This document shows positions 15,567-24,897 of a stretch of 64,000 nucleotides of DNA, in pieces. Position 1 is the first letter of the stretch. The number at the start of each line of letters is the position of its first letter. Source of the stretch: CAYSPT01 sp964432985. Its GTDB lineage: Bacteria; Muiribacteriota; CAYSPT01. The notes beneath the pieces were generated by a model that saw only the letters and a list, made by a program, of their open reading frames with translations, was not told the DNA's origin and did no database searches. Location: NCBI GenBank assembly GCA_964432985.1, contig CAYSPT010000026.1, positions 3,747 through 67,746 of the forward strand, in the 5' to 3' direction. Both the position numbers and the translations under genes were made by a program.

Positions 15567-16781
15567 TCACAAGAACTCCGTTGCACCTGGAGTTCCTGTG
15601 GCGAAATACTTGAAAGCACCTTCCTTCAATGCTCCCCGGTGAACCAGGGCGATGTAGACGATCTGATCGTCATCCCTCTGCTGGTAGTAGATGTAACTCC
15701 CTTCGGGAATGTCAACGAACTCGCAATACCCGCTGCAGCTGAACAGAAGGAGAAGGTCAGCAGGGCTGGTCAGCATAAACACCGTGTGGTTCTGGACCCT
15801 CCCAACCGGCACCAGGTACCGTTGCAGAGCGGTCCCCCGTTCGCACACCAGCATCCCGTGAAGATCTTTGCGGTAATTTTTTAAAACATCCCGTTTAACG
15901 ACGAGGCCGCTGCTGCCCTCTGGTTGCAGCAGACGGCTGAAATTTCCTTTCAGATATCGCTTGAACTCCTGTTCTATGTCGGCCAACGCTTCCAGGCTTT
16001 TCCCTGACGGCTCACGGTCAAGATCATCACGCAGTTTCTCAACCCAGGTTTTTCTACGCCGGGAAAGCGATTCGGCCACGGCTTCATAGACGGCTCTGTC
16101 CATTTTCCACAGGGCCCGGGCAATACAGTAGTCATCAAGAGTGGAGACGAATTCGAAACGCTCACGGCGGGTGAGCAGCGGCAGCAAATAGAGCGAGAAA
16201 AGAAGGTCGGTCACCAGAGAGTAGATTTCCGGTTCCTGATGAAACAACACCATGAGCAGACGTTCTTCTTCTTCGCGGGAAAGGCAGTGCACGATCTCAA
16301 CCAGCTTGACCAGTCCCCGTTTGAACCGGCTGAAATATCCGATTCCTGACATATACTTGAGCACCGAATCGGCATCGTAGCGGGCCGGGTCGTAGATATC
16401 GCTGATGAGCAGGTACCGCAGACCGTTTTCAGGAAGACAGATTCTGCCTTCCTGAAGATCGGCCGCCACCGGTGCTGCCAGCAGATCGAACACACCGCCG
16501 GCAAGCTCCAGGCGACGCCCGAACTCTTTGAGCTTGCTGGAAGCAGACTGCGCGATGTTCGGATGAACCAGGGGCAGTACTGCTGAAAATGTTTTCTCCG
16601 TCAACTCCAGCCGCCGCTCGGTGCCGTCCTCGTCCCTGACGGAGATCGGATGAAAGGAAAATCCGATCAGGGCATCGCGCGCGATGATCCTCCGCCCCCC
16701 CCCCTTGAGCGCGAGATTCAAGGGACCCTCTCCCGGTTTTACCAGGGTGACCAGACGACCTTGTGCACATATAAACGTCAT
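15567..16781 (-). CDS. hypothetical protein with FliG-like helical domain
   Basis: A 404-residue soluble protein. Residues about 200-300 (ERFEFVSTLDDYCIARALWKM and the following SRRRKTWVEKLRDDL, then DIEQEFKRYLKG) resemble the helical repeats of FliG-C/MgtE-N proteins, in which a hydrophobic helix is followed by an Arg-rich 'SKR' turn and a conserved 'DIExxF' helix. The N-terminal 100 residues look beta-rich and the C-terminal 110 look like a separate alpha/beta domain. No flagellar genes are near, so a motor role is unlikely. The ATG at 16781 is chosen because GGAGG lies five bases upstream. Function unknown. Confidence 0.65.
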   Translation of the reverse strand: MTFICAQGRLVTLVKPGEGPLNLALKGGGRRIIARDALIGFSFHPISVRDEDGTERRLELTEKTFSAVLPLVHPNIAQSASSKLKEFGRRLELAGGVFDLLAAPVAADLQEGRICLPENGLRYLLISDIYDPARYDADSVLKYMSGIGYFSRFKRGLVKLVEIVHCLSREEEERLLMVLFHQEPEIYSLVTDLLFSLYLLPLLTRRERFEFVSTLDDYCIARALWKMDRAVYEAVAESLSRRRKTWVEKLRDDLDREPSGKSLEALADIEQEFKRYLKGNFSRLLQPEGSSGLVVKRDVLKNYRKDLHGMLVCERGTALQRYLVPVGRVQNHTVFMLTSPADLLLLFSCSGYCEFVDIPEGSYIYYQQRDDDQIVYIALVHRGALKEGAFKYFATGTPGATEFL

Positions 16782-16900
16782 CGATTCCTCCACAGAAGCA
16801 TTATACTCTTCTTTCAAGAATATCTCGCTTTGAGTGCGCTTGATACCAGCGGGGATGCTAATACAAGCAGGCAAGTTTTTCCAAACAGTTTGGACCGGTA

Positions 16901-16931
16901 AAAAAAACCGCCGTACCAGGCGGTACGGCGG
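16901..16931 (-). terminator. intrinsic terminator of the outer-membrane protein gene
   Basis: CCGCCGTACC (16908-16917) pairs perfectly with GGTACGGCGG (16922-16931) around AGGC. Seven A (16901-16907) become a T-run on the minus strand, directly after the beta-barrel gene. A textbook Rho-independent terminator. Confidence 0.9.
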
Positions 16932-16958
16932 AGTAGAATCAATACTACTTTACAGTGG

Positions 16959-17741
16959 TCAGAACTTCTTCATGATCATGAATTTGACACCGGAGAATTC
17001 CATTTCGGCGTGGTCATCACCCGAGTCGGCTTCCAGGTCGAGCATCCGGTAACCGACAACTGCCTTAAGATCGTCCTGGATCTTGTACACAAGCCCCAGG
17101 TCCAGATCGGTGACCGCACCGCCGTCATCACCGGAGTCGACTTCCAGCCAGCCGACCTGCCCGTACAGCTTGATCTTTTCGTTGAACTGGGTGTAACCAG
17201 CCAGGCCGATGACCGGAATGGGAGCATCGAATGATTCCGCCCTTGTAGTGGCAACATTGATGACTTCACCGGTAATCGACGCCTCGAAGTCAAACATCCG
17301 GAGGCCCAGCAGCAGGGAGACCTTGCCGGTGTCGGTCTCCTTGAGATACCGGTAGTAGTCGATGTCGATCAGCGTCGTCTTTATAGATGATGTAAGAAGG
17401 GTATCCGCATCGTAATTAATCCCTTTATAGGTGATTTGTTGAGTCATCTGCTTGCGGCCCTCGTTCTCCATACTGGCGTAATTGAGCTTGATCTTGTAGT
17501 TGGGACCGCCCTTGTAGGTGAACGAGAGGCACACGGGGCTGTCGTCGTCGAGCCCCAGGGTGTTCTGCAGGTTGAGGGTGTCACCGATCACTGCTCCCTC
17601 GGTAACCTTGACAGATCCATCGAGTTCCTGCAGCCAGGTTCCGACTGCCACGGAGAGCTTGCCGTCTCCTTCGGCCAGCGCCGGTGATACAGACAACATC
17701 AGACCGATAAGAGCAATACACACACACTTTGAAACCTTCAT
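16959..17741 (-). CDS. outer-membrane beta-barrel protein
   Basis: A 260-residue protein with a signal peptide (MKVSKCVCIALIGLMLSVSPALA, cut after ALA). The mature chain alternates hydrophobic and polar residues in about 9-11-residue strands separated by short Asp/Gly turns, and it ends in Met-Lys-Lys-Phe with the C-terminal aromatic residue expected by the BAM assembly machinery. It probably forms an eight- to ten-stranded barrel in the outer membrane. No pore or enzymatic signature (for example LpxR or PagP) is visible. It stands alone with its own strong promoter and terminator. Confidence 0.75.
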   Translation of the reverse strand: MKVSKCVCIALIGLMLSVSPALAEGDGKLSVAVGTWLQELDGSVKVTEGAVIGDTLNLQNTLGLDDDSPVCLSFTYKGGPNYKIKLNYASMENEGRKQMTQQITYKGINYDADTLLTSSIKTTLIDIDYYRYLKETDTGKVSLLLGLRMFDFEASITGEVINVATTRAESFDAPIPVIGLAGYTQFNEKIKLYGQVGWLEVDSGDDGGAVTDLDLGLVYKIQDDLKAVVGYRMLDLEADSGDDHAEMEFSGVKFMIMKKF

Positions 17742-17773
17742 CTTAGTACTTCCCCCTTTCTCATGATGGCACT

Positions 17774-17802
17774 ATTATATGCACGGCGGCCTTTGAATGC
17801 AA
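17774..17802 (-). promoter_or_regulatory. sigma-70-type promoter of the beta-barrel gene
   Basis: On the minus strand TTGCAT (17797-17802) is followed after exactly 17 bases by a perfect TATAAT (17774-17779). The gene starts about 33 bases downstream of the -10 element. Confidence 0.75.
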
Positions 17803-17993
17803 TGCCTCATTTTAGTAAACCGTGCTTTCTTCATTCCTTGCTTGATGGCGAGACTGCTTGGCTTTGGTACTGAATGATGTCATACGAGGCCAGATATCTG
17901 AGACCGATTGGATAGACCGTATTCACATTCCGATCCAACAATTTGCAGGAAAAAGGCAGAGTTTTTCATCGGACAGGCCGCCTGCTTCAGCAG

Positions 17994-18527
17994 CTACCAG
18001 ATATCCTCTTCGTCATCATTATAGTCTTCTTTGGACACCGCTGTTATCAGAGCACCCACCGTTTCCGGCCGCCGGAGGCCCCAGAAACTCCAGGTCGTCC
18101 CTGTGTTCAAATTGGTGAAATGTACCCTGGTTTCGCTTACCATGAGGTCCAACTGGCTGTCTATGGATATCTGCCGCACCTTGCGCCCTTCGCAGTGACT
18201 CAACACCCTGGTATTGGTCACACCAAAAACGGCTTTCATCTCGGTCACCTTGATCTGGGAGTAGTACGAAACTACTTTGAGTATGTAGAGAATTGTAATG
18301 GTGCCGACCATAAATCCCATTACAATACCCTGTTCTTTCACTTCACGGGTCATCAGGTACGTCAACAGAGCCGCCACGGCCACCACGAGACTTCCCACCG
18401 GTACTTCTTTCCTTAACAAAAATCCGATGAAAACCGCTTTTTCAGGCTGTCCGACCCAGAGGATCTTCTCATCCTCCTGAAGATACTGGCTAAGAATTTC
18501 CTTTTCCGATCTGACATCATAGTTCAT
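17994..18527 (-). CDS. PH-like (YdbT/bPH-type) membrane protein
   Basis: A 177-residue protein with two transmembrane helices in the middle (about residues 45-65 and 75-95). The N-terminal LQEDEKILWVGQP and the later VFGVTNTRVLSHCEG match the bacterial PH-like families, whose 'lTnxRv' strand is diagnostic. The C-terminal part has further beta strands and an acidic tail. The role of these proteins is poorly known; they sit at the membrane. The ATG at 18527 is favoured because GGAAGG lies six bases upstream and overlaps the end of cysS, so the two genes are probably translated from one mRNA. Confidence 0.65.
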   Translation of the reverse strand: MNYDVRSEKEILSQYLQEDEKILWVGQPEKAVFIGFLLRKEVPVGSLVVAVAALLTYLMTREVKEQGIVMGFMVGTITILYILKVVSYYSQIKVTEMKAVFGVTNTRVLSHCEGRKVRQISIDSQLDLMVSETRVHFTNLNTGTTWSFWGLRRPETVGALITAVSKEDYNDDEEDIW

Positions 18528-18528
18528 G

Positions 18529-19911
18529 TCATACCTTCCGCCATCTAACCCCATCCCGAGTATCCTCCAGAACAATCCCCCGCGCTTTCAGATCATCACG
18601 AATTTCATCGGCCCGAGCGAAATCATTTTGCTTCCTGGCATGCTCCCGCTCTTCAATTAACCGTTCAATACCGTCGTCAATCTCGATCTCTTCTTCCTGC
18701 AGAAGAGACAAGCCAAACACGGTATCCATGATTTCAATGCAATTGAGAGCCGCCTCTGAGTCCATCTCCTGGTCACGCATCATATCCCATAACACCGCCA
18801 GCGCCTGCGGCATATTGAGATCATCGTTGACTGCCTGCCGAAAACGGTCACCATACTCTTTTTCTTTTCCTTTTCTGCCGGCGGCCTTGAGGTCTCGAAT
18901 CACGATTTTCAACCGGTCATAGGTATTCCGAGCGTGCTCGAGAGCTTCTATGGAGAAATTGAGTTTCTTGCGGTAATGGGCGTTGAGGCATAAATAACGA
19001 TAGTCAAGCGGTTTAAATCCAAGGTTCTGAAGTTCGCTGACCGTGTACAGGCCACCGGTGCTCTTACTGACTTTTTCTCCCTTATAGGTCAGAAATGCAC
19101 CATGCATCCAGAACTTCACCCAGGGTGTGACCCCGAAGGCGGCTTCCGATTGAGCAATCTCGTTGGTATGATGTACGGAAATATGATCTTCACCCCCGGA
19201 GTGAATATCAAACTGGTGCCCCAGATACCGTGATGACATAGCCGAGCATTCCACGTGCCATCCAGGAAAACCTATTCCCCAGGGAGATTCCCACTCCTGC
19301 TGCCGGCTTCCCGGCGGTTGGGAAAACTTCCACAGGGCAAAATCGGTTGGATTCCGCTTGGCACGCATGTCGGTCCGTTTTCCCGCCTGAAGCCCCTCTG
19401 CTTTCAACCGTGCTATCCGGCCGTAATCCGGTAGTTTTGATGTATCAAAATATAAACCGTCATCGGTCCTGTAGGTGAATCCCCGGTTTTGAAGCTTCAC
19501 TACCAGGTTTATTTGATCGTCTAAATGCTCGGTAGCCCGACACCAGATATCCGGTTCCCCTATATTCAATTTATTCAGGTCATTCCTGAAAACATCCCAA
19601 TAATAATTCGCTATGTCTTCTGCTTTTTTCCCTTCCCGTTGGGCGGCTTTTTCCATTTTGTCCTCGCCGGTGTCGGCATCACTGGTCAAATGTCCCACAT
19701 CGGTCACATTCATGACATGGTTAACCAAATAACCGTTGTAGAGAAGAACCCGTTTAAGCACATCGGCAAACACATAGCTCCTGAGGTTCCCGATATGCTG
19801 ATACCAGTAAACGGTAGGTCCGCAGGTGTAAAAACCCACCTTTCCAGGAGTAATGCTTTCGAACCGCTCCTTTGTGCGGGTCAGGGTGTTAAAGAGAACA
19901 AGATCAGACAT
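18529..19911 (-). CDS. cysS: cysteinyl-tRNA synthetase
   Basis: Charges tRNA-Cys with cysteine. At 460 residues it has the normal length. The class I HIGH motif is HIGN at 39-42, the zinc/substrate Cys is C30 in TCGPTVY, WHVECSAM and IHSGGEDHISVHHTNE supply the other zinc ligands, and GEKVSKSTGG is the KMSKS equivalent. The C-terminal anticodon-binding helices include ARKQNDFARADEIRDDLKARGI, typical of CysS. The downstream PH-like gene starts beside its stop codon. Confidence 0.97.
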   Translation of the reverse strand: MSDLVLFNTLTRTKERFESITPGKVGFYTCGPTVYWYQHIGNLRSYVFADVLKRVLLYNGYLVNHVMNVTDVGHLTSDADTGEDKMEKAAQREGKKAEDIANYYWDVFRNDLNKLNIGEPDIWCRATEHLDDQINLVVKLQNRGFTYRTDDGLYFDTSKLPDYGRIARLKAEGLQAGKRTDMRAKRNPTDFALWKFSQPPGSRQQEWESPWGIGFPGWHVECSAMSSRYLGHQFDIHSGGEDHISVHHTNEIAQSEAAFGVTPWVKFWMHGAFLTYKGEKVSKSTGGLYTVSELQNLGFKPLDYRYLCLNAHYRKKLNFSIEALEHARNTYDRLKIVIRDLKAAGRKGKEKEYGDRFRQAVNDDLNMPQALAVLWDMMRDQEMDSEAALNCIEIMDTVFGLSLLQEEEIEIDDGIERLIEEREHARKQNDFARADEIRDDLKARGIVLEDTRDGVRWRKV

Positions 19912-19996
19912 GATGGAACCCTTTCATAGCGGGGTGGATGTATAATGTAAGTAAATCATTTGTAAGTGCATGGTCCTGCGGTAACGATACCGAAGT

Positions 19997-21619
19997 CTAT
20001 TTGATCATTTTTTCGAGAGCCTTGAGCTGCTTGGCTACTTTCCTGGCAGTCCCGCTGTTGGGGTCGAGTTTCAGATATGTCCTGAAACAGTCAGCGGCTT
20101 TCCCTGGATCGGACCGCTTCTGATAGTAGAGAACCCCCAATCTCAGATACGACGAGGCAAAGGATGAATCAGCCTTGATCGCCTGTTCGTACCGTTTGAT
20201 AGCGTCATCGTAACGTTTCTTCTTTTCGAGAAGCACTCCCAGGTTGTGAAATGCATTGACGTATGCCGGGTTACATTGCGCAGCCCGCTCGTACCACATC
20301 ATTTTTTCATCCACGCTGCCTGCTGCCAGGCCGCGTTGAAAATACGTCTCGGATAGGATCTTTCTCGATTCACGATGATCCGGGTTCATTTCCAGAACCC
20401 GTTCCAGGGTTTTAAATCTCATCTCTTCGTATGCTTCTGCCAGCATAACGAATCCCTTAGCCTGCGGTTTGTGCCCCAGCGCCACTTCCAACTGCTTTAC
20501 CCGTTCTCCCGCATCTTTGAGGACGGCAATTTTATCGAGGCTCATCGGTTTGACCGGTTTGACTGTAACAACAGGTTCAACATGTATTACCGGTTCAACC
20601 GGTTCGGCGACTTTCGGTGGAGTTTCGGCCGATTCAGGTTCAGGCGAACTGGCAGCGGTTGTCTTACTGGCAGCGGTTGACTTCCTTGCAGAAATTGCCT
20701 TAAGGACTTCTTTGTAATTGGGAAGTACTCTTTTAGCCTTCTGTCGCCAGCCATCTTTCAGAGTGGAAGTAGCGGCTTTTTGGGCTTCTGCCAGGTACAA
20801 TTCAGCCAGCTTTTCCCTGGCCGGCCGGCACTCGGTATCGAGTTTGAGCGCTTCCTCACACAGGGTGATGGCTTTAAATGAGGATGATACCGTTGATGCC
20901 ATTTCAACTTTGGCCAGAGCCAGTTGTTGACCGATACCCGTGTTCGTAAGATCAAGTTTTCTGGCATCTTCAAGCAGAGATACCTTGTCGTGAACGGTGA
21001 TTGCCGCTTCAGAGGCGGAAATAGAGCAATCTATCAACAGTTGGCGAAGCTCGGAAGTTTGCATTTTTTCATAATAATTGTTAACGGTTTTCATAACATC
21101 CGTGTAATCGCCTATCTCGTCGGAGGCAGTCTTCATGAGCTTTAATATGTCGAGTACGTTCTCGTCCGGAGCAAACTGGAGAGATTTCACGAGAAGTTCG
21201 ATTTTCCTGGTTGCCCGGGTATTGGCTTTTGCCATGGCAAAGTAGGTTTCCGAAAGTTTCCTGGAAATTGGCAGTTCAGATTTGCCGCCGGTCATCAGAG
21301 AAGCGTTCCGTAGCAAGTCTTCACGGGCAGCCAGGTCGCGTGAAGAGATGCCCTTTTTGTAATAGGCCTTCCCCAGCAGTACCTTGGCATCCTGGAACTC
21401 GGAATCGATGTCTACCGACTGCTCCAGTTTTTCGATGGCTTTGCTAAGTTGGCCCTTGCTTAGATAGAGTTTTCCCTGCTCACAGTGGTAGGCGGCGGAC
21501 GCCTGCATCCGGGACAGGAAGATGTAACCTCCCAGGGCCAGCAAAACCATGACGAATCCCGCAATGGTGGTAAAACCTTTTCCCGCGTTTCGTTGCCTCA
21601 TGGTTTTCATGAATGTCAT
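19997..21619 (-). CDS. membrane-anchored TPR protein
   Basis: A 540-residue protein with an N-terminal signal anchor (about residues 15-35) and tetratricopeptide repeats near the N-terminus (about 40-80) and in the C-terminal third (about 400-535, including NAFHNLGVLLEKKKRYDDAI and SSYLRLGVLYYQKR). The middle contains a Pro/Val/Glu linker (about residues 330-365, EPVEPVIHVEPV). TPRs bind partner proteins, here probably in the periplasm. GGAGG precedes the ATG. It lies 90 bases after the CNB-partner gene on the same strand and may belong to that operon. Confidence 0.75.
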   Translation of the reverse strand: MTFMKTMRQRNAGKGFTTIAGFVMVLLALGGYIFLSRMQASAAYHCEQGKLYLSKGQLSKAIEKLEQSVDIDSEFQDAKVLLGKAYYKKGISSRDLAAREDLLRNASLMTGGKSELPISRKLSETYFAMAKANTRATRKIELLVKSLQFAPDENVLDILKLMKTASDEIGDYTDVMKTVNNYYEKMQTSELRQLLIDCSISASEAAITVHDKVSLLEDARKLDLTNTGIGQQLALAKVEMASTVSSSFKAITLCEEALKLDTECRPAREKLAELYLAEAQKAATSTLKDGWRQKAKRVLPNYKEVLKAISARKSTAASKTTAASSPEPESAETPPKVAEPVEPVIHVEPVVTVKPVKPMSLDKIAVLKDAGERVKQLEVALGHKPQAKGFVMLAEAYEEMRFKTLERVLEMNPDHRESRKILSETYFQRGLAAGSVDEKMMWYERAAQCNPAYVNAFHNLGVLLEKKKRYDDAIKRYEQAIKADSSFASSYLRLGVLYYQKRSDPGKAADCFRTYLKLDPNSGTARKVAKQLKALEKMIK

Positions 21620-21709
21620 TCTTGGTACCTCCGCAGTAAACGGGCCTTCTTTGCTTGAATCAGTCTTCAGGCCTCTCGAAGATTGACTGGGTGCCGTAGA
21701 ACAGCTGGG

Positions 21710-22246
21710 CTAGAAATTGAAGTCGACAAAATAATACTCTTCTTCCTTCTTTTCTCCGTCCTGACCTTCCTGGCCTTCCTGGCTTTGCTTAAATTCCTCC
21801 AGCACGTCTTTCATCTGCTCGGCGGCTTCCCGCTGTTTATCCTGCTGCTTTTTCACTTCATCCACCGATTCAAGGAGACCTCCCACTGCGTCTTGAACAC
21901 TCTTGTCCCCTGTTTTAGCCTCCCATTTCTCGTAATCGACGTAGAAGTATGGAGGATCGTTACCTTCGGCCGGGTGGAGGTCGCACCCAAAGGGAAACGG
22001 GCTTTGCTCGGCAAGATAATCTTCTTCTTTGAGCGCCTTGATGACATCTTCGGCGGTGTACTCCGGTGGGTAGTTCCCCTTGAGAGTACAGCGGAGCATG
22101 ATCTGCTTGTTGATGATCTGACAGTTGTACTCGTCCCTTACGATAGTTACCCTGTTGATTATGTCATCGAACATATTCATGCTGGAAGCGGTAAAATAGC
22201 CGGCTGCCATAAGCGGCATGAGCTTCATCAGCATCACACCAATCAT
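21710..22246 (-). CDS. hypothetical partner protein, translationally coupled to the CNB protein
   Basis: A 178-residue protein with a short hydrophobic N-terminus (MLMKLMPLMAAGYF), a central alpha/beta part with two cysteines (DEYNCQII, LRCTLKG), and a long Gln/Glu/Lys-rich coiled C-terminus ending YYFVDFNF. Its ATG overlaps the stop codon of the upstream 651-residue CNB gene (ATGA), which implies translational coupling and a functional link. No family was recognised. The very acidic, low-complexity tail (about residues 130-170) could be a flexible interaction arm. Confidence 0.6.
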   Translation of the reverse strand: MIGVMLMKLMPLMAAGYFTASSMNMFDDIINRVTIVRDEYNCQIINKQIMLRCTLKGNYPPEYTAEDVIKALKEEDYLAEQSPFPFGCDLHPAEGNDPPYFYVDYEKWEAKTGDKSVQDAVGGLLESVDEVKKQQDKQREAAEQMKDVLEEFKQSQEGQEGQDGEKKEEEYYFVDFNF

Positions 22247-24198
22247 GACGCAACACCCCCTTCAGGTACTGCCTTCCCAACCCGTGCTTCGGCCGTCTTT
22301 TGAAGGGCCGACAGGGCGGTGCTCCGGGACAGGCACAAACGGGCAAAGTCTTCATGGAGAAGAGTAAATACGGTTATATCCGTTTCTGCGGACACATCGG
22401 CGGTACAGGGAACCGAGCGCAGAAGGCTTATCTCACCGAAAAAATCTCCCCGTTCGAGCTCTGCCAAAATTTTATCGCCATCACTGACCACTACCTGCCC
22501 TTCGTAGAGCAGGAAAAGGGAGTCGTTTGACTGCCCTTTGGTTAATATCTGCTGCCCTCTTGTATACTGCTTCCCCTGGAAATGGGCCGAGGCTTCCATG
22601 AGCTCACGGTCCACCCAATCCGCGAAAAGAGAGGATTTTTTAAGAAATGCACACACCTGGATGGCTCGGCGGATAGTGTTGGCGCCCACCTCTGCCAGCA
22701 GGAGGTCATCAAAAGCTTGCTTTGGCAATATATATAACTCGGTCGGCTCACTGGCCGCCACGCTGGCGGTCCGCCTGACCTTCTCCAGAAGCGCGATTTC
22801 ACCGAAGATGTCGCCGGCTCCCAGGGACGCTACCTTTACCGGATCTCCAACTTCGTTTTCTTTGAGGATAGCCACTTCACCGCTATAGATAAAATACAGG
22901 GAGCGGCCCATTTCTCCTTCCACGACAATCTTTTTACCCGGATTTACCGTTGCATACTGTACTGTTTCAGCCAGAGTATTGATTGAATTATCGGGAATCT
23001 GTGACAGGAGCGGGGTGTTACGGAGAAACTGAGCCACCTGCTCTATCGGATACGGAGACGGCTCGGTCTTTACACTTTCGGTGGCAGGTAGTAAAGCGCG
23101 CTTCCCACGCGCCAAACCTCCCACGACCAGCCGTATCATGAATCCTATAATTACCAGCACCCACAGAATGCTGGCAACGATAGCCACCGCCGGAAGGATT
23201 ATGGAATGTCCCTCGATGGAAGCCCTGGTCAATTTGGGCACGAAATAGGTAACAACCCCTCGGGACACCACAATGAGATGCGTCAGCCAGACGATGCCGT
23301 AAGCTGCGTACACGAGAAAATACGTCTGGTTCCGAATCGAGCTGCCCCACTCGAAAATCTGGCCAATGGCTTTTTTCTTTAAAAAGGTCACTGCTGAAAG
23401 CCCCAGGTTACGGTCTTTCTGAAACACCGCTGCCACAAGCCTGGGTACCAGGTTGTATCCGAAGGGATTGGCCTCCGTAAGCAGGGCCACCAGCGAAGAG
23501 GGAATCATCGTGGGCACTGCCATGACATTGGACATGGTCAGGATCAAACAAGAAACTGCCAGCCGGCAGAGCGTGCAGACCACTTCTCCTAAACGCCCGG
23601 CCATTATGGTGTCAACCTCGTCAAAATCCCAGCAGAAAAAAACCAGTTGAAAATGAAAATCCGGTTTTCTGACCTGAATTCGCAAAAGCTTGCAGACCAG
23701 CGCTCCAACCAGTCCGTCCAGAGTGAGCTGGGCACAAGTGAGCAGCCAGAAAAGAAGGATTCTGTCCCAGGTATCCGGAATATCAATGGGGCGTGTAAAC
23801 AAGCAGAAAAGCCCTGATACACAGATCAAGGCCGATATAGCTCCAACTCCGTACAAGATTGGACGGGACACGGAAGGAAGAACGACGATGGGCGTTTTCT
23901 CGGGCGGGCGGTCAGGAAAGACAGACTTTACATCCACCAGGATACCCCGGGCGAGCCCCATTTCTACTACTTCACGGAAACGGGCGGGGGTGATGTTCGC
24001 CGAGGTGGTCTCAGCGATCTTCTTCAGAGCCTCCAGCGGCTGATGGGCTTCGGTGAATATCGAAACTATAATTTCTTCTTCGGCTGGCAGAACCAGATGT
24101 TCACCTTCGCCCGGCGACCTGATGATCACCTCTTTTTTTAATCGTCGAAGCACCACTCCACGTGCAAGAATAAGTTGGTCCTTTTGATGTTCACTCAT
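22243..24198 (-). CDS. PqqD-like / degenerate M50-like membrane protein with two cyclic-nucleotide-binding domains
   Basis: A 651-residue protein. Residues 1-95 resemble a PqqD-type peptide-recognition fold. Residues about 120-385 hold six or more membrane helices laid out like the site-2-protease-related proteins that often follow PqqD-like domains. At the place where HExxH is expected the sequence reads TLDGLVGALVC, and the later LDG motif reads ANPFGYN, so catalytic residues appear lost. Residues about 400-505 and 525-630 are cyclic-nucleotide-binding domains (FGEIALLEKVRRTAS with the phosphate Arg; FGEISLLRSVPCTAD without it). It is probably a membrane signalling protein or pseudoprotease. 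The upstream AT-rich region should hold its promoter. Confidence 0.7.
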   Translation of the reverse strand: MSEHQKDQLILARGVVLRRLKKEVIIRSPGEGEHLVLPAEEEIIVSIFTEAHQPLEALKKIAETTSANITPARFREVVEMGLARGILVDVKSVFPDRPPEKTPIVVLPSVSRPILYGVGAISALICVSGLFCLFTRPIDIPDTWDRILLFWLLTCAQLTLDGLVGALVCKLLRIQVRKPDFHFQLVFFCWDFDEVDTIMAGRLGEVVCTLCRLAVSCLILTMSNVMAVPTMIPSSLVALLTEANPFGYNLVPRLVAAVFQKDRNLGLSAVTFLKKKAIGQIFEWGSSIRNQTYFLVYAAYGIVWLTHLIVVSRGVVTYFVPKLTRASIEGHSIILPAVAIVASILWVLVIIGFMIRLVVGGLARGKRALLPATESVKTEPSPYPIEQVAQFLRNTPLLSQIPDNSINTLAETVQYATVNPGKKIVVEGEMGRSLYFIYSGEVAILKENEVGDPVKVASLGAGDIFGEIALLEKVRRTASVAASEPTELYILPKQAFDDLLLAEVGANTIRRAIQVCAFLKKSSLFADWVDRELMEASAHFQGKQYTRGQQILTKGQSNDSLFLLYEGQVVVSDGDKILAELERGDFFGEISLLRSVPCTADVSAETDITVFTLLHEDFARLCLSRSTALSALQKTAEARVGKAVPEGGVAS

Positions 24199-24525
24199 TT
24201 TTACCAGCCTCCCCCCAGCTGAAGAGACCTATCTAGGGTATAGTATATTCTATTTATAAGACTATATTAATTGCATTTTATCAAATTGACTTCAAAATGA
24301 CAAAATTAATTTCCAGAGTCAATTTAAATACGATACATCACCGGTGTCAATATTTACCCTTTGAGTATGATCATAATGTATAAATTTCACCACTGTCTAA
24401 ACAAAAGCACCCGGAAAAATGTACAGCGCAGTTATTTTTCTGCGGCTGCTGAAAAGTATGATAAAACCCACAGTATCCCACTTTTCATAGAGTTGTTACG
24501 ACAAATTTAATCAACTCCTATCTGC
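24199..24525. other. gene-free AT-rich divergent promoter region
   Basis: These 327 bases separate the CNB protein gene (minus strand) from the small gene at 24526 (plus strand). They are markedly more AT-rich than their surroundings. I saw no gene, RNA or clear promoter hexamer pair, only several poor TATAAT-like stretches. A TTGGCATGGCACGTGCC sequence at the right edge resembles a sigma-54 site but has a poor -12 element. Confidence 0.5.
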
Positions 24526-24807
24526 TTGGCATGGCACGTGCCGTATGTTAGTGCGGAAACTACAGTTTCTGAATTACTACAGCGTGTTTTGGTGGACCGA
24601 GCGGGAAGAGAGAACGCCATGATTGCCAAGGGCTATAAAGCTATGTTAGCTCAAGAGACATTTCTGGTTTATCTTTACGGCACCGACGAAGAAATACGTC
24701 ATTTTCTGTCCCTGCGCGCCGCTCAAGCAGGCAGGGAAAAAGCCATCTCCCGTCTGATCAATAAAATCATGGCACGGACCAATCCGGAGCCTGATGAGCA
24801 CCATTGA
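24526..24807 (+). CDS. small hypothetical protein
   Basis: A frame of up to 93 residues from a TTG start, with no good ribosome-binding site there. An ATG at 24619 would give a 62-residue protein starting MIAKGYKAML, with GGAAGAG upstream, and is an alternative start. The sequence is mainly helical and charged (EEIRHFLSLRAAQAGREKAI) and looks like a true protein, but no family is recognised. It is followed by about 190 bases before the response regulator. Confidence 0.4.
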   Translation: MAWHVPYVSAETTVSELLQRVLVDRAGRENAMIAKGYKAMLAQETFLVYLYGTDEEIRHFLSLRAAQAGREKAISRLINKIMARTNPEPDEHH

Positions 24808-24897
24808 AGTGTTTCCTTTTCACAATTTACATTATTGCTTTTTTTCTATTGTTATGTGTTGATAGAACCAGAGTGATGCGTTAAGGTATTGCCCCAG

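Noticed and set aside
24526..24541. Sigma-54 promoter at TTGGCATGGCACGTGCC.
   Set aside because: The GG-N10-GC spacing fits, but the -12 block is GTGCC with little match to TTGCW, and the sequence is largely self-complementary, so the match may be chance.
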